The translations under genes and the position numbers were made by a program. From assembly GCA_002441865.1 (NCBI GenBank), contig DJNY01000128.1, positions 1 to 18,299 on the forward strand: a stretch of 18,299 bases of DNA, read 5' to 3'. Within the stretch, counting starts at the first letter, position 1; each line of letters starts with the position of its first letter. This document shows positions 1 through 6,265 of the stretch, piece after piece. Origin of the DNA: Lachnospiraceae bacterium UBA6452. GTDB taxonomy: Bacteria; Bacillota; Clostridia; Lachnospirales; Lachnospiraceae. The notes below the pieces were generated by a model that ran no database searches, had not been told where the DNA came from, and was given only the letters and a program-made list of their open reading frames with translations.

Positions 1-44
1 GCTATGGTGAACCATACTAATTTTCGTTTCCAGTTTTTCTTCAT
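1..44 (-). CDS. Possible start of a gene running off the left edge
   Basis: On the minus strand an ATG at 44 opens a frame of 14 full codons to the window edge, reading MKKNWKRKLVWFTI. That is a basic start followed by hydrophobic residues, as at the beginning of a membrane or secreted protein. An AGGGA lies 9 nt upstream (54-58) and could be its ribosome binding site; an in-frame ATG at 53 is an alternative start. The frame begins just beyond the T-tract of the rplA terminator. With so few codons this may be chance, and no family can be named. Confidence 0.25.
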   Translation of the reverse strand, partial: MKKNWKRKLVWFTI

Positions 45-60
45 CTGTTTCATTCCCTAA

Positions 61-96
61 TTTTAAAAAGAAGGCGACCGGTATGACCGATCGCCT
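61..96 (-). terminator. Rho-independent terminator after rplA
   Basis: On the minus strand an 11-bp stem (72-82 with 86-96, one G-U pair) closes a 3-nt loop and is followed by a TCTTTTT tract (down to about 61). It starts 23 nt after the rplA stop codon. It should end the rpmG-secE-nusG-rplK-rplA transcript. Confidence 0.85.
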
Positions 97-119
97 CAAT
101 TGATCTCTAATGATACGAA

Positions 120-809
120 TTAGAATTTAGCTACGCTGACCTTTACACCAGGTCCCATTGTAGGAGCAAGTGTAATGCTTCTTAAATACTGACCCTTTAA
201 TGTGCTTGGTTTAGCCTTTACGATAGCATCCATCAGCGCATTAAAGTTCTGCTGAAGCTGTTCTTCTGTGAAAGAAGCCTTTCCAACCGGAACATGGATA
301 ATGTTGGACTTATCTAATCTGTACTCGATCTTACCGGCTTTGATATCTTTAACAGCCTTTGTAACATCCATTGTTACTGTACCGGCCTTCGGGTTCGGCA
401 TTAAACCTTTCGGTCCCAAAACCTTACCAAGACGGCCAACAACGCCCATCATATCAGGTGTTGCAACAACAACGTCAAAGTCTAACCATCCATCATTCTG
501 GATCTTAGGGATCAGCTCATCGCCGCCAACAAAATCTGCTCCTGCTGCTTCAGCTTCTGCAATCTTGTCGCCCTTAGCGAATACCAAAACTTTTACTTCC
601 TTACCTGTTCCGTTCGGAAGAACAACTGCGCCACGGATCTGCTGATCTGCATGACGTCCGTCACATCCTGTTCTGATGTGAACTTCGATTGTTTCATCAA
701 ATTTAGCAACTGCTGACTTCTTTGCTAATGCAATAGCTTCTGCAGGCTCAAACTGTGTAGCGCGATCGAATGCTTTCGCAGCATCGCTATATTTCTTACC
801 ATGTTTCAT
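120..809 (-). CDS. rplA: 50S ribosomal protein L1
   Basis: L1 forms the mobile L1 stalk of the large ribosomal subunit, binds 23S rRNA and helps release deacylated tRNA from the E site. In many bacteria it also represses translation of its own rplK-rplA mRNA. The 229-residue product is full length for the family and carries the signature [15 protein letters not shown] at residues 127-141. The ATG at 809 has an AGGAGG 8 nt upstream (818-823), which fixes the start. It is the last gene of the operon, 68 nt after rplK. That gap holds a hairpin nearly identical to one before rplK (see 825-853). Identification is certain; the autoregulation is inferred from the family and the hairpin. Confidence 0.98.
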   Translation of the reverse strand: MKHGKKYSDAAKAFDRATQFEPAEAIALAKKSAVAKFDETIEVHIRTGCDGRHADQQIRGAVVLPNGTGKEVKVLVFAKGDKIAEAEAAGADFVGGDELIPKIQNDGWLDFDVVVATPDMMGVVGRLGKVLGPKGLMPNPKAGTVTMDVTKAVKDIKAGKIEYRLDKSNIIHVPVGKASFTEEQLQQNFNALMDAIVKAKPSTLKGQYLRSITLAPTMGPGVKVSVAKF

Positions 810-824
810 TTCGTTTACCTCCTA

Positions 825-853
825 GTGGTAGTGGCGGAAATATTTCCTCCCAC
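825..853 (-). promoter_or_regulatory. Hairpin before rplA, candidate L1 binding site (copy 2)
   Basis: On the mRNA (minus) strand GTGG (853-850) pairs with CCAC (834-831). Inside is an asymmetric internal loop, GA on one side and a single G on the other, and then an inner stem GGAA/TTCC closed by a short AT loop. A conserved tail TACCAC (830-825) follows, directly before the AGGAGG of rplA. The same layout occurs before rplK with a different inner stem, GGGC/GCCC, so the stem is kept while its bases change. L1 autoregulation of this gene pair is established in other bacteria; assigning this element to L1 is inference. Confidence 0.6.
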
Positions 854-877
854 TTTTGTGTTAAGTCTGTAAAAGTC

Positions 878-1303
878 TTATTCTTCTACAGTGATTCCCA
901 TACTTCTTGCTGTACCAGCGATCATGCTCATAGCAGCCTCAAGGCTTGCTGCATTTAAATCTGGCATCTTTGTCTCAGCGATCTTCTGCAGATCAGCTTT
1001 AGAGATTGTTGCAACCTTTGTCTTGTTAGGTGTTGCAGAACCGGATTTGATGTTGCATGCTTTCTTTAAAAGAACCGGTGCAGGTGGAGTTTTTGTTACG
1101 AAACTGAAACTTCTGTCTGCATAAACTGTGATAACTACAGGAATGATCATATCACCCTGATCAGCTGTCTTTGCGTTGAACTGTTTTGTAAATTCAACGA
1201 TGTTTACACCATGCTGTCCAAGTGCAGGACCAACTGGTGGTGCTGGTGTAGCTTTACCAGCAGGGATCTGTAACTTAATGTATCCTTCTACTTTCTTTGC
1301 CAT
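878..1303 (-). CDS. rplK: 50S ribosomal protein L11
   Basis: L11 forms the base of the GTPase-associated stalk of the large subunit, binds the conserved 23S rRNA region there, and is needed for RelA-type stringent signalling. The 141-residue product is exactly the usual length. The N-terminal domain has the proline-rich [18 protein letters not shown] (13-30). The rRNA-binding C-terminal domain ends with [14 protein letters not shown] (127-140). The start at 1303 is set by AGGAGGTG 5-12 nt upstream. It lies between nusG (119 nt upstream) and rplA, the standard order. The gap to nusG holds the first copy of the duplicated hairpin. Confidence 0.98.
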   Translation of the reverse strand: MAKKVEGYIKLQIPAGKATPAPPVGPALGQHGVNIVEFTKQFNAKTADQGDMIIPVVITVYADRSFSFVTKTPPAPVLLKKACNIKSGSATPNKTKVATISKADLQKIAETKMPDLNAASLEAAMSMIAGTARSMGITVEE

Positions 1304-1324
1304 TTTGGCACCTCCTAATAAATT

Positions 1325-1352
1325 GTGGTAGTGGCGGGCATTGCCCTCCCAC
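1325..1352 (-). promoter_or_regulatory. Hairpin before rplK, candidate L1 binding site (copy 1)
   Basis: The minus-strand transcript folds as GTGG (1352-1349) with CCAC (1334-1331), a GA/G internal loop, an inner stem GGGC/GCCC (1346-1343 with 1339-1336) and a 3-nt AAT loop. The tail TACCAC (1330-1325) follows, 8 nt before the AGGAGG of rplK. Every part except the inner stem matches the copy before rplA. The placement next to the ribosome binding site suits translational feedback by L1, which is inference from the family. Confidence 0.6.
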
Positions 1353-1416
1353 AGTCCAAGTATGAACCTTCTTATATAAGTAGGACTTCATCCTATGAAC
1401 ATCTTGTTCTGTCTTT

Positions 1417-1436
1417 GCAAGATTATGCCATCTTGC
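1417..1436 (-). other. Hairpin across the nusG stop codon
   Basis: A perfect 7-bp inverted repeat (GCAAGAT/ATCTTGC) with a 6-nt loop covers the nusG stop codon at 1423-1425. On the minus strand no T-tract follows, so it is not a standard terminator. It could protect the mRNA 3' end or mark a processing site between nusG and rplK. The rest of 1353-1416 has short inverted repeats but no convincing promoter. Confidence 0.35.
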
Positions 1437-1941
1437 GGATTTCTGCAAAGCTGATCTCAACCGGTGTTTCACGGCCGAACAGTTCTACATTGATCGTTGC
1501 GGTCTGTTTGTTGTAGTCCATTCTCTGAACCATACCAACCGTATCCTTCCAGACACCTGCAACAACAGCGACCGTATCGCCTTCCTCAAAGTCAACCGAT
1601 ACATTCTCTGTCTTGATTCCGAGCGGTTTCATTTCTGCTTCGGATAACGGAACCGGTTTGCTTCCCGGACCTACGAATCCTGTCACACCACGTGTATTGC
1701 GGACTACATACCAGGTATCATCGTTCATGACCATATTGATCAGTACATAACCTGGAAACATCTTTTTCTGAACAGTCTTTTTTGCACCGTTCTTCACTTC
1801 CACAACATCCTGAAGCGGAACCCTGACTTCCAGAATTTCATCTTCCAGGTGACGGTTTTCGATCGTTTTTTCAATATTGGCTTTTACTTTGTTTTCATAG
1901 CCTGAGTAGGTATGCACTACATACCAGTTTGCGTCTGCCAT
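1423..1941 (-). CDS. nusG: Transcription termination/antitermination factor NusG
   Basis: NusG binds RNA polymerase and adjusts pausing, and in many bacteria couples transcription to translation or to Rho. The 172-residue product is normal length. Its N-terminal NGN domain (about 1-105) has WYVVHTYSGYENKV near the start, FPGYVLINM (62-70) and VRNTRGVTGFVG (80-91). The KOW domain begins near residue 118 with EEGDTVAVVAGVWKDTVG. The ATG at 1941 follows GAGGAAAG, a good ribosome binding site, and sits 15 nt after secE. The gene order secE-nusG-rplK-rplA is widely conserved, so the call is secure. Confidence 0.98.
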   Translation of the reverse strand: MADANWYVVHTYSGYENKVKANIEKTIENRHLEDEILEVRVPLQDVVEVKNGAKKTVQKKMFPGYVLINMVMNDDTWYVVRNTRGVTGFVGPGSKPVPLSEAEMKPLGIKTENVSVDFEEGDTVAVVAGVWKDTVGMVQRMDYNKQTATINVELFGRETPVEISFAEIRKMA

Positions 1942-1956
1942 ATGTCTTTCCTCACT

Positions 1957-2151
1957 CTACATTGTTATTAAGTTAACCGCATACTGCATAACTGTGTCAA
2001 GCAGTGCGATGATCAGTCCTAAAACAATAGAAATTGCAGTAACAGCTACCGCCTGTTTTCCGAGTGTTGTTTTGTCAGGCCAGATGATCTTCTGGAATTC
2101 AGCTTTCAGCCCCTTGAAAAAACCAACCTTTTCGTTACTACTTTCTCCCAT
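1957..2151 (-). CDS. secE: Preprotein translocase subunit SecE
   Basis: SecE clamps SecY in the SecYEG channel in the cytoplasmic membrane. The 64-residue product is the short single-span form typical of Firmicutes. A cytoplasmic amphipathic stretch carries the family motif EFQKIIWPDK (18-27), then one membrane helix follows (about 35-58). CAGGAG lies upstream of the ATG at 2151. It is 28 nt after rpmG and 15 nt before nusG. Short length makes homology thinner than for its neighbours, but motif, topology and position agree. Confidence 0.96.
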   Translation of the reverse strand: MGESSNEKVGFFKGLKAEFQKIIWPDKTTLGKQAVAVTAISIVLGLIIALLDTVMQYAVNLITM

Positions 2152-2179
2152 AACTTTGACTCCTGTTCTTGAAAACGGA

Positions 2180-2329
2180 TTATTTTGTTTCTTTGTGTAA
2201 AGTATGAGTCTTGCAGAATCTACAATATTTCTTTGTTTCCATTCTGTCAGGATGATTCTTTTTATCCTTTGTCATGTTGTAGTTACGGTTCTTGCACTCT
2301 GTACAAGCTAATGTGATTTTTGTACGCAT
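2180..2329 (-). CDS. rpmG: 50S ribosomal protein L33 (zinc-binding form)
   Basis: L33 is a small protein of the large subunit near the E site. The 49-residue product starts [12 protein letters not shown] and has two CxxC pairs (C9/C12 and C36/C39). It is thus the zinc-dependent C+ form; many Firmicutes also encode a cysteine-free copy used when zinc is scarce, not visible here. The ATG at 2329 is chosen over upstream in-frame ATGs because AAGGAG lies at the right distance and the family begins here. It is the first gene of the operon, behind a leader of about 220 nt. Confidence 0.96.
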   Translation of the reverse strand: MRTKITLACTECKNRNYNMTKDKKNHPDRMETKKYCRFCKTHTLHKETK

Positions 2330-2551
2330 TCTTTTCTCCTTCTTGCCGCCCGCATGCTTTACATCTGTGCGACCTTTTCCTGTTTGACATCTGCGCACGC
2401 GTCAGAGGACAGATGTACGAGACTGTCCACACCCGGTTTATGCTTGTCTTGCCACCATCTGGCAGAGCCTGGAAACCGGCTGCCCGCAGAAATTCTGCCG
2501 GACAGGTTCAATTTTTTACAGCATAAAAAAAAGACCTAAAAGTCATCTCGC
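2330..2551 (-). promoter_or_regulatory. Long structured 5' leader of rpmG-secE-nusG-rplKA
   Basis: From the expected transcription start (about 2551) to the rpmG ATG is about 220 nt with no credible gene. On the plus coordinates the clear inverted repeats are 2360-2368 with 2409-2417 (9 bp), 2433-2439 with 2473-2479 (CCGGTTT/AAACCGG), 2450-2454 with 2460-2464 (TGCCA/TGGCA), and GCCGG/CCGGC near 2476-2500. Several share arms, so competing folds are possible: the CCGG arm can pair upstream or downstream, and ACATCTGT can pair with GGACAG or with either of two CAGATGT copies. I see no tRNA and no known riboswitch. A cis-acting regulatory RNA is an inference. Confidence 0.5.
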
Positions 2552-2557
2552 CTGTCT

Positions 2558-2586
2558 AATATAGCACAACCGCGGTCATGCGTCAA
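2558..2586 (-). promoter_or_regulatory. Housekeeping promoter of the rpmG operon
   Basis: On the minus strand TTGACG (2586-2581), a 17-nt spacer and TATATT (2563-2558) form a near-consensus sigma-A promoter, with TGC directly before the -10 as in extended -10 promoters. A-tracts just upstream of the -35 (about 2587-2607) could act as an UP element, as expected for a ribosomal protein operon. The start should be near 2551. Confidence 0.85.
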
Positions 2587-2590
2587 TTCC

Positions 2591-2650
2591 TTTTTCCCGA
2601 TTTTTCTGTATTTGCGCAGTTTTTTCCGATTTTCTTTACCGGTTTTTCCG
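2591..2650. repeat. Repeated TTTTTCC(C)G blocks between divergent promoters
   Basis: The stretch between the rpmG promoter and the plus-strand promoter is T-rich. It repeats TTTTTCC(C)G three times (2591-2599, 2621-2628, 2643-2650); the first two extend into a shared GATTTT. They may be UP-element A-tracts for both promoters or a binding site for a shared regulator. Simple T-richness is the dull alternative. Confidence 0.3.
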
Positions 2651-2659
2651 CAGAAGCGA

Positions 2660-2688
2660 TTGCATTTTGCATATTACGATGCTATATT
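2660..2688 (+). promoter_or_regulatory. Housekeeping promoter of the FliD-like gene
   Basis: TTGCAT (2660-2665), a 17-nt spacer and TATATT (2683-2688), again with TGC directly before the -10. It would start transcription near 2695 and give a leader of about 93 nt. No sigma-D-type CCGATAT is seen here, unlike at flgM. Confidence 0.75.
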
Positions 2689-2726
2689 TACTATATATAA
2701 GTAGATTATTCTTATGCCCACGCAGA

Positions 2727-2786
2727 GGCTGACAAGGAGTGTCAACGCCGCATTTATGCAGATTCAGGGAAGAAAGGAGGGCTTCT
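2727..2786 (+). promoter_or_regulatory. Two GGA hairpins in the leader, candidate CsrA sites
   Basis: Hairpin 1: TGACA (2730-2734) pairs with TGTCA (2740-2744), extended by GGC/GCC, and shows AGGAG in its loop. Hairpin 2: GAAG (2769-2772) pairs with CTTC (2782-2785), with the ribosome binding site AAGGAGG in its 9-nt loop. CsrA binds GGA in hairpin loops, with a known preference for ACARGGAUGU-like sequence; hairpin 1 reads ACAAGGAGTGT. One upstream site plus one over the ribosome binding site is the arrangement known from the Bacillus hag leader. CsrA control is inference, supported by csrA being encoded 7 kb away. Confidence 0.5.
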
Positions 2787-2787
2787 G

Positions 2788-4095
2788 ATGGCAATCGGAT
2801 TTGATGCGCTCAATCAGGTTTACAACCATTACCTGACGGAATATGCGCCCAAGCCAAATACTGCACTCGATACGCACAAAAAGAGTGATCTGCGCAGTAT
2901 TTATAATTCCATTATCAAATTAAATAAAGAAGCGCCCCTTTGTATTCTGGATACAAGCGACGAAGCAAAGCAGTATGCTGTTTCTCTGAAGGAGCAGTCA
3001 AGACTTTTCAGAAATGCCCTGATCTCCACAAAGGGCAGCAGCGAATCTGAACAGTTATTGCGCCAGAAGGTTGCCTATTCCACAAAGGAAAACATTGCAA
3101 GCGTTTCCTATGTCGGAAATGAAAACGGAGATGATATTCCTTCTTTTACCCTTTCCGTAGAACGGCTGGCAAGCGGGCAGGTTAATTTCGGTAAAGCTGT
3201 TCCGGGTGATGCCAGAATTTCTCTTGCGCCGGATACTTACTCCTTTGATCTGTCAGTTTCCGATATGAACTATGAATTTCAGTTCCAGCTCCACGAAGAT
3301 GATACAAACCGCGAAGTCATGGAACGTCTCGGACGGCTTATCACAAAATCCGATGTCGGGCTCAGCGCGGAAGTTCTTCCCGATAACGAAGGAAACGTAT
3401 TTCTGAAGCTTTCCTCCGAAGCGACCGGAAAGCCGGACGGCAAAGATCTGCAGTTTGAGATCAGCGATCATAATACAAGCAAAAAAGCGGGCATTGTATC
3501 CTACTTTGGTATGGATCAGGTATCACAGTTTCCGGAAAACGCTTTGTTTGAGATCAATCATATAGAACATACTGCTTCTTCCAATACCTTTACTGTGGAA
3601 AAGGCTTACGAGCTCACATTACAGGGCACCAGTCCCGACCCCGATACGGTAACGGAGATCGGTGTGAAGAACAATATAGATAGTCTGCGGGCAAATGTCC
3701 ATTCCTTAGCAGACAGCTACAACAAATATATCGGCAAGATCGCACAGCCGCATACAACGCATGCCCGAAGTTCCCAGCTCCTCAGTGAGTTTTCCCGGAT
3801 TTCCCGGCATTATGCGCAGGCACTTTCTTCTATCGGTCTTTCCTTTACAGAAGATGGCACTTTACAGGTAGATGATGCACAGCTTTCCGATGCCGCGCAG
3901 ACAGATGCCCAGACGAGTCTGAAACCTGTACAGGATTTTGCAAATGCCATGCTCAGGAAGAGTAATCAGATTTCTTTAAATCCGATGGAATACGTCAATA
4001 AGACGATCGTAGCATATAAAAACCCCGGCAGGAATTACCCGTCACCGTATATCACAAGTGCCTATTCAGGTATGTTATTTAATAATTACTGCTAA
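2788..4095 (+). CDS. FliD-like flagellar cap-related protein (divergent)
   Basis: The 435-residue product resembles the filament cap protein FliD in parts. Residues 95-135 look like the FliD N-terminal region (SYVG, then FTLSVERLASGQVNF). Residues 260-390 look like the FliD C-terminal domain: YELTLQGTSPD, IDSLRANVHSLADSYNKYI, and IGLSFTEDGTLQVDD. The usual FliD opening (a GLxSGLD-type helix) is missing; residues 1-95 are instead a different, partly helical region. The tail SPYITSAYSGMLFNNYC looks deliberate but is unknown to me. The start is set by AAGGAGG 7 nt before the ATG. No signal peptide is seen. It stands alone on the plus strand with its own promoter and shares a terminator with the convergent glycan genes. 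A true FliD is present at 8344-10374, so this is a paralogue or a related structural or regulatory protein; the function is not established. Confidence 0.7.
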   Translation: MAIGFDALNQVYNHYLTEYAPKPNTALDTHKKSDLRSIYNSIIKLNKEAPLCILDTSDEAKQYAVSLKEQSRLFRNALISTKGSSESEQLLRQKVAYSTKENIASVSYVGNENGDDIPSFTLSVERLASGQVNFGKAVPGDARISLAPDTYSFDLSVSDMNYEFQFQLHEDDTNREVMERLGRLITKSDVGLSAEVLPDNEGNVFLKLSSEATGKPDGKDLQFEISDHNTSKKAGIVSYFGMDQVSQFPENALFEINHIEHTASSNTFTVEKAYELTLQGTSPDPDTVTEIGVKNNIDSLRANVHSLADSYNKYIGKIAQPHTTHARSSQLLSEFSRISRHYAQALSSIGLSFTEDGTLQVDDAQLSDAAQTDAQTSLKPVQDFANAMLRKSNQISLNPMEYVNKTIVAYKNPGRNYPSPYITSAYSGMLFNNYC

Positions 4096-4129
4096 AAACG
4101 GATGCGCCTTTGGAAAGCACATCCGTTTT
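4095..4129. terminator. Bidirectional terminator between convergent genes
   Basis: AAAACGGATG (4095-4104) pairs with CATCCGTTTT (4120-4129), and the inner part CTTT/AAAG can pair too. T-rich runs follow on both strands (TTTTCTTT on plus, GTTTTT on minus). It begins at the stop codon of the FliD-like gene and lies just after the stop of the cytidylyltransferase, so it serves both. Confidence 0.85.
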
Positions 4130-4131
4130 CT

Positions 4132-5154
4132 TTACTCTTCTTTATCAAATTCCCGGTATAAAAACTCCAGATCCAGCATTTTGTCATCCACATAATAATC
4201 CGCATTCGGCTTTCCCATATGCAGCTCATCATATTTCACGCCCCAGTCCTGCATCTGCTTCTCCGTCACAGGCTTCCAGTCGATGCCCGTCACATACCCG
4301 CGGGCAGTGAAAAGCACGATACGATTGCCCCAGTCGTGCAGCTTATTGATGATACGGATCATTCTTTCGTTTGGCACTGCCTGTCCATAGTCCAGGTCTT
4401 CGCGCTTCATGGCGATCACGCCGTCAATATCAAACACAAACAGTTTGCCGCCCTGGCGGATCCGCATGAAATCATCGACTCTGGCAAAGTCTGCCTCTGT
4501 ATCCACATCATACATTTCCTTCATCACATAGCCTTTGATCTTCCTGCCTGTCATGGAATGCAGTTCTGTCACATTACGCGGTCTGAGCAGATCCACATTT
4601 CCATTCTGATAATAGGTGTCAGGAAGCTGCTGCCGAGGCATATTATAAGCTTCTGGGATATCTTTTAAGATCGGATCCAATGTCCCGTCCGCTCCCAGAT
4701 ACCACATTTTATGCGGAACTACTTCATTTTTCTTAATACTGCGGACAGCATCTACTGTCTCATCGTTTAACATGATCTCGATCATGGCATCGATATCTGC
4801 CGGATCGCGGAACGGATAAGTTGGTCTGAGCTGGACAATGATGTCGGGCACATAATCTTCCTTCTCTTTCAGGAAAGAAAGCGCGTGTGCAAACACATCG
4901 ATATCCAGTGCTGTATCCGTTGCATATTCCGCAGGGCGGATAAAAGGCGTTTCCGCACCATATTCCCTGGCGATCCGGGCGTATTCCTCACTGTCCGTGG
5001 AAACGATGATCCGGTTGATATATTTCGATGCTTTTGCATGCTCTATTGAATATGCCATCATCGGTTTTCCGTTGATCTTTCTGATATTTTTATTGACCAC
5101 ACTTTTGGATCCGCTTCTCGCCGGGATCAGTGCCAGGATTTTTTTTTCTGCCAT
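4132..5154 (-). CDS. CMP-nonulosonate-type cytidylyltransferase fused to a HAD phosphatase domain
   Basis: Residues 1-230 are an acylneuraminate-type cytidylyltransferase, which joins CTP and a nine-carbon or related acidic sugar to make the CMP-sugar donor. Motifs are LIPARSGSKS near the start, VSTDSEEYA (51-59), LRPTYPFRD (109-117), QNGN (183-186) and DVDTEADF (216-223). Residues 236-340 are a HAD-type domain with FDIDGV (D242, D244), LFTARG (281-286) and GKPNADYYVDD (314-324), the phosphatase-type acidic motifs. Such fusions could remove the phosphate from the sugar precursor and then activate it. ATG 5154 is chosen (340 residues) because GAGAGG precedes it and the family motif starts there; an in-frame ATG at 5190 lies inside glf. 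It follows glf by 4 nt. The exact sugar (sialic, legionaminic, pseudaminic or KDO-like) cannot be told. Confidence 0.88.
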   Translation of the reverse strand: MAEKKILALIPARSGSKSVVNKNIRKINGKPMMAYSIEHAKASKYINRIIVSTDSEEYARIAREYGAETPFIRPAEYATDTALDIDVFAHALSFLKEKEDYVPDIIVQLRPTYPFRDPADIDAMIEIMLNDETVDAVRSIKKNEVVPHKMWYLGADGTLDPILKDIPEAYNMPRQQLPDTYYQNGNVDLLRPRNVTELHSMTGRKIKGYVMKEMYDVDTEADFARVDDFMRIRQGGKLFVFDIDGVIAMKREDLDYGQAVPNERMIRIINKLHDWGNRIVLFTARGYVTGIDWKPVTEKQMQDWGVKYDELHMGKPNADYYVDDKMLDLEFLYREFDKEE

Positions 5155-5158
5155 CTTC

Positions 5159-6265
5159 TTACCTCTCTTTTTCCGCAGCCGCCATATCAAGTGCTGCTCT
5201 GATCACTTTATCCATATCATAATATTTATATTGGCCAAGCCTTCCGCCAAACAGAATATTTCCCTGCTCTTTGGCAAGTGCTGCATATTTCTGGTACAGC
5301 TGCCCGTTCTTTTCATCATTAACCGGATAATACGGCTCGTCTCCCCGTGTAAATGCTGCGGGATATTCTCTTGTGATGACCGTTCCTTCCCCTTTACCGA
5401 ATTCGAAGTGTTTATGCTCGATAATGCGGGTATAAGGCACCTCACGCTCCGTATAATTAACGACCGCATTTCCCTGGAAGTTATCCTCATCCGGCAGATA
5501 CTCACTTTCAAACCGCAGAGAGCGGTATTCCAGCTGTCCGTAGCAATACCCGAAAAATTCATCGATCATGCCTGTATACAAAATCTTATCAAAAGTATCT
5601 TCCGTTTCTGCCAGAAACGCTTTGTATTCTGTTCCCAGCATGACAGGAATGTCTGCCAGCAGTTTTTCGGCAATCTGCGTATAACCGCCTTCGGGAATGC
5701 CCTGATACCGGTCATTAAAATAATTATTATCATAAGTATAACGCAGTGGCAGTCTTTTTATAATAAAGGGAGGAAGCTCTTTACAGCCGCGTCCCCACTG
5801 TTTTTCCGTATAGCCCTTGACCAGTTTTTCATATACTGTCGTTCCGGCAAGTGAAATCGCCTGCTGCTCCAGATTCTGCGGATCCGTAACCCCTGCTTCC
5901 CGGATCTGCCCTGCAATTACCTGTTTCGCCTCTCTTGGCGTATTCACCCCAAACAGGGCATGAAAGGTATTCATATTAAACGGCAGATTATACAGCTCAT
6001 CTTTATAAACCGCTACCGGCGAATTGATATAGTTATTAAAGTCTGCAAGTGCATTGACATAATCCCACACTTCGCGGTCAGATGTATGGAAAATGTGGGC
6101 GCCATACTGATGCACCTGGATCCCATGCTGCTCTTTCGTGTAAATATTGCCGGCAATATGCTCTCTCTTTTCTATTACCAGACATGTTTTTCCCGCCTTT
6201 TTCATTTCGTGGGCAAACACACAGCCAAACAATCCTGCGCCCACGATCAAATAATCATATTTCAT
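5159..6265 (-). CDS. glf: UDP-galactopyranose mutase
   Basis: This FAD enzyme interconverts UDP-galactopyranose and UDP-galactofuranose in the cytoplasm, supplying Galf for surface glycans. The 368-residue product is normal length. It has the dinucleotide fold GAGLFG (9-14), the FAD-site QYGAHIFHT (53-61), TEKQWG (153-158, with the substrate-stacking Trp), RLPLRYTYDNNYF (171-183), YTRIIEHKHF (278-287) and GRLGQYKYYDMD (341-352). Its ATG overlaps the stop of the glycosyltransferase upstream (ATGA), and the next gene starts 4 nt on, so the three genes are cotranscribed and probably translationally coupled. Galf is unusual in flagellar glycans, so the product may also serve cell-wall or capsule polymers. 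Confidence 0.97.
   Translation of the reverse strand: MKYDYLIVGAGLFGCVFAHEMKKAGKTCLVIEKREHIAGNIYTKEQHGIQVHQYGAHIFHTSDREVWDYVNALADFNNYINSPVAVYKDELYNLPFNMNTFHALFGVNTPREAKQVIAGQIREAGVTDPQNLEQQAISLAGTTVYEKLVKGYTEKQWGRGCKELPPFIIKRLPLRYTYDNNYFNDRYQGIPEGGYTQIAEKLLADIPVMLGTEYKAFLAETEDTFDKILYTGMIDEFFGYCYGQLEYRSLRFESEYLPDEDNFQGNAVVNYTEREVPYTRIIEHKHFEFGKGEGTVITREYPAAFTRGDEPYYPVNDEKNGQLYQKYAALAKEQGNILFGGRLGQYKYYDMDKVIRAALDMAAAEKER

Noticed and set aside
2330..2530. tRNA gene between rpmG and its promoter
   Set aside because: tRNA genes are common near rpmG-secE, but no T-loop GGTTCGAATCC-like sequence or cloverleaf can be formed here.
2523..2546. Possible terminator or attenuator: GACTTTTAGGTC followed by eight T on the minus strand
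   Set aside because: Only 3-4 bp of stem can form and it lies right after the transcription start of rpmG; too weak to call.
4997..5854. Open frame of 285 codons on the plus strand
   Set aside because: It lies antisense to glf and the cytidylyltransferase, both clear by motif. Its Ile/Phe/Cys-rich translation has no domain, as expected from the reverse frame of coding DNA.
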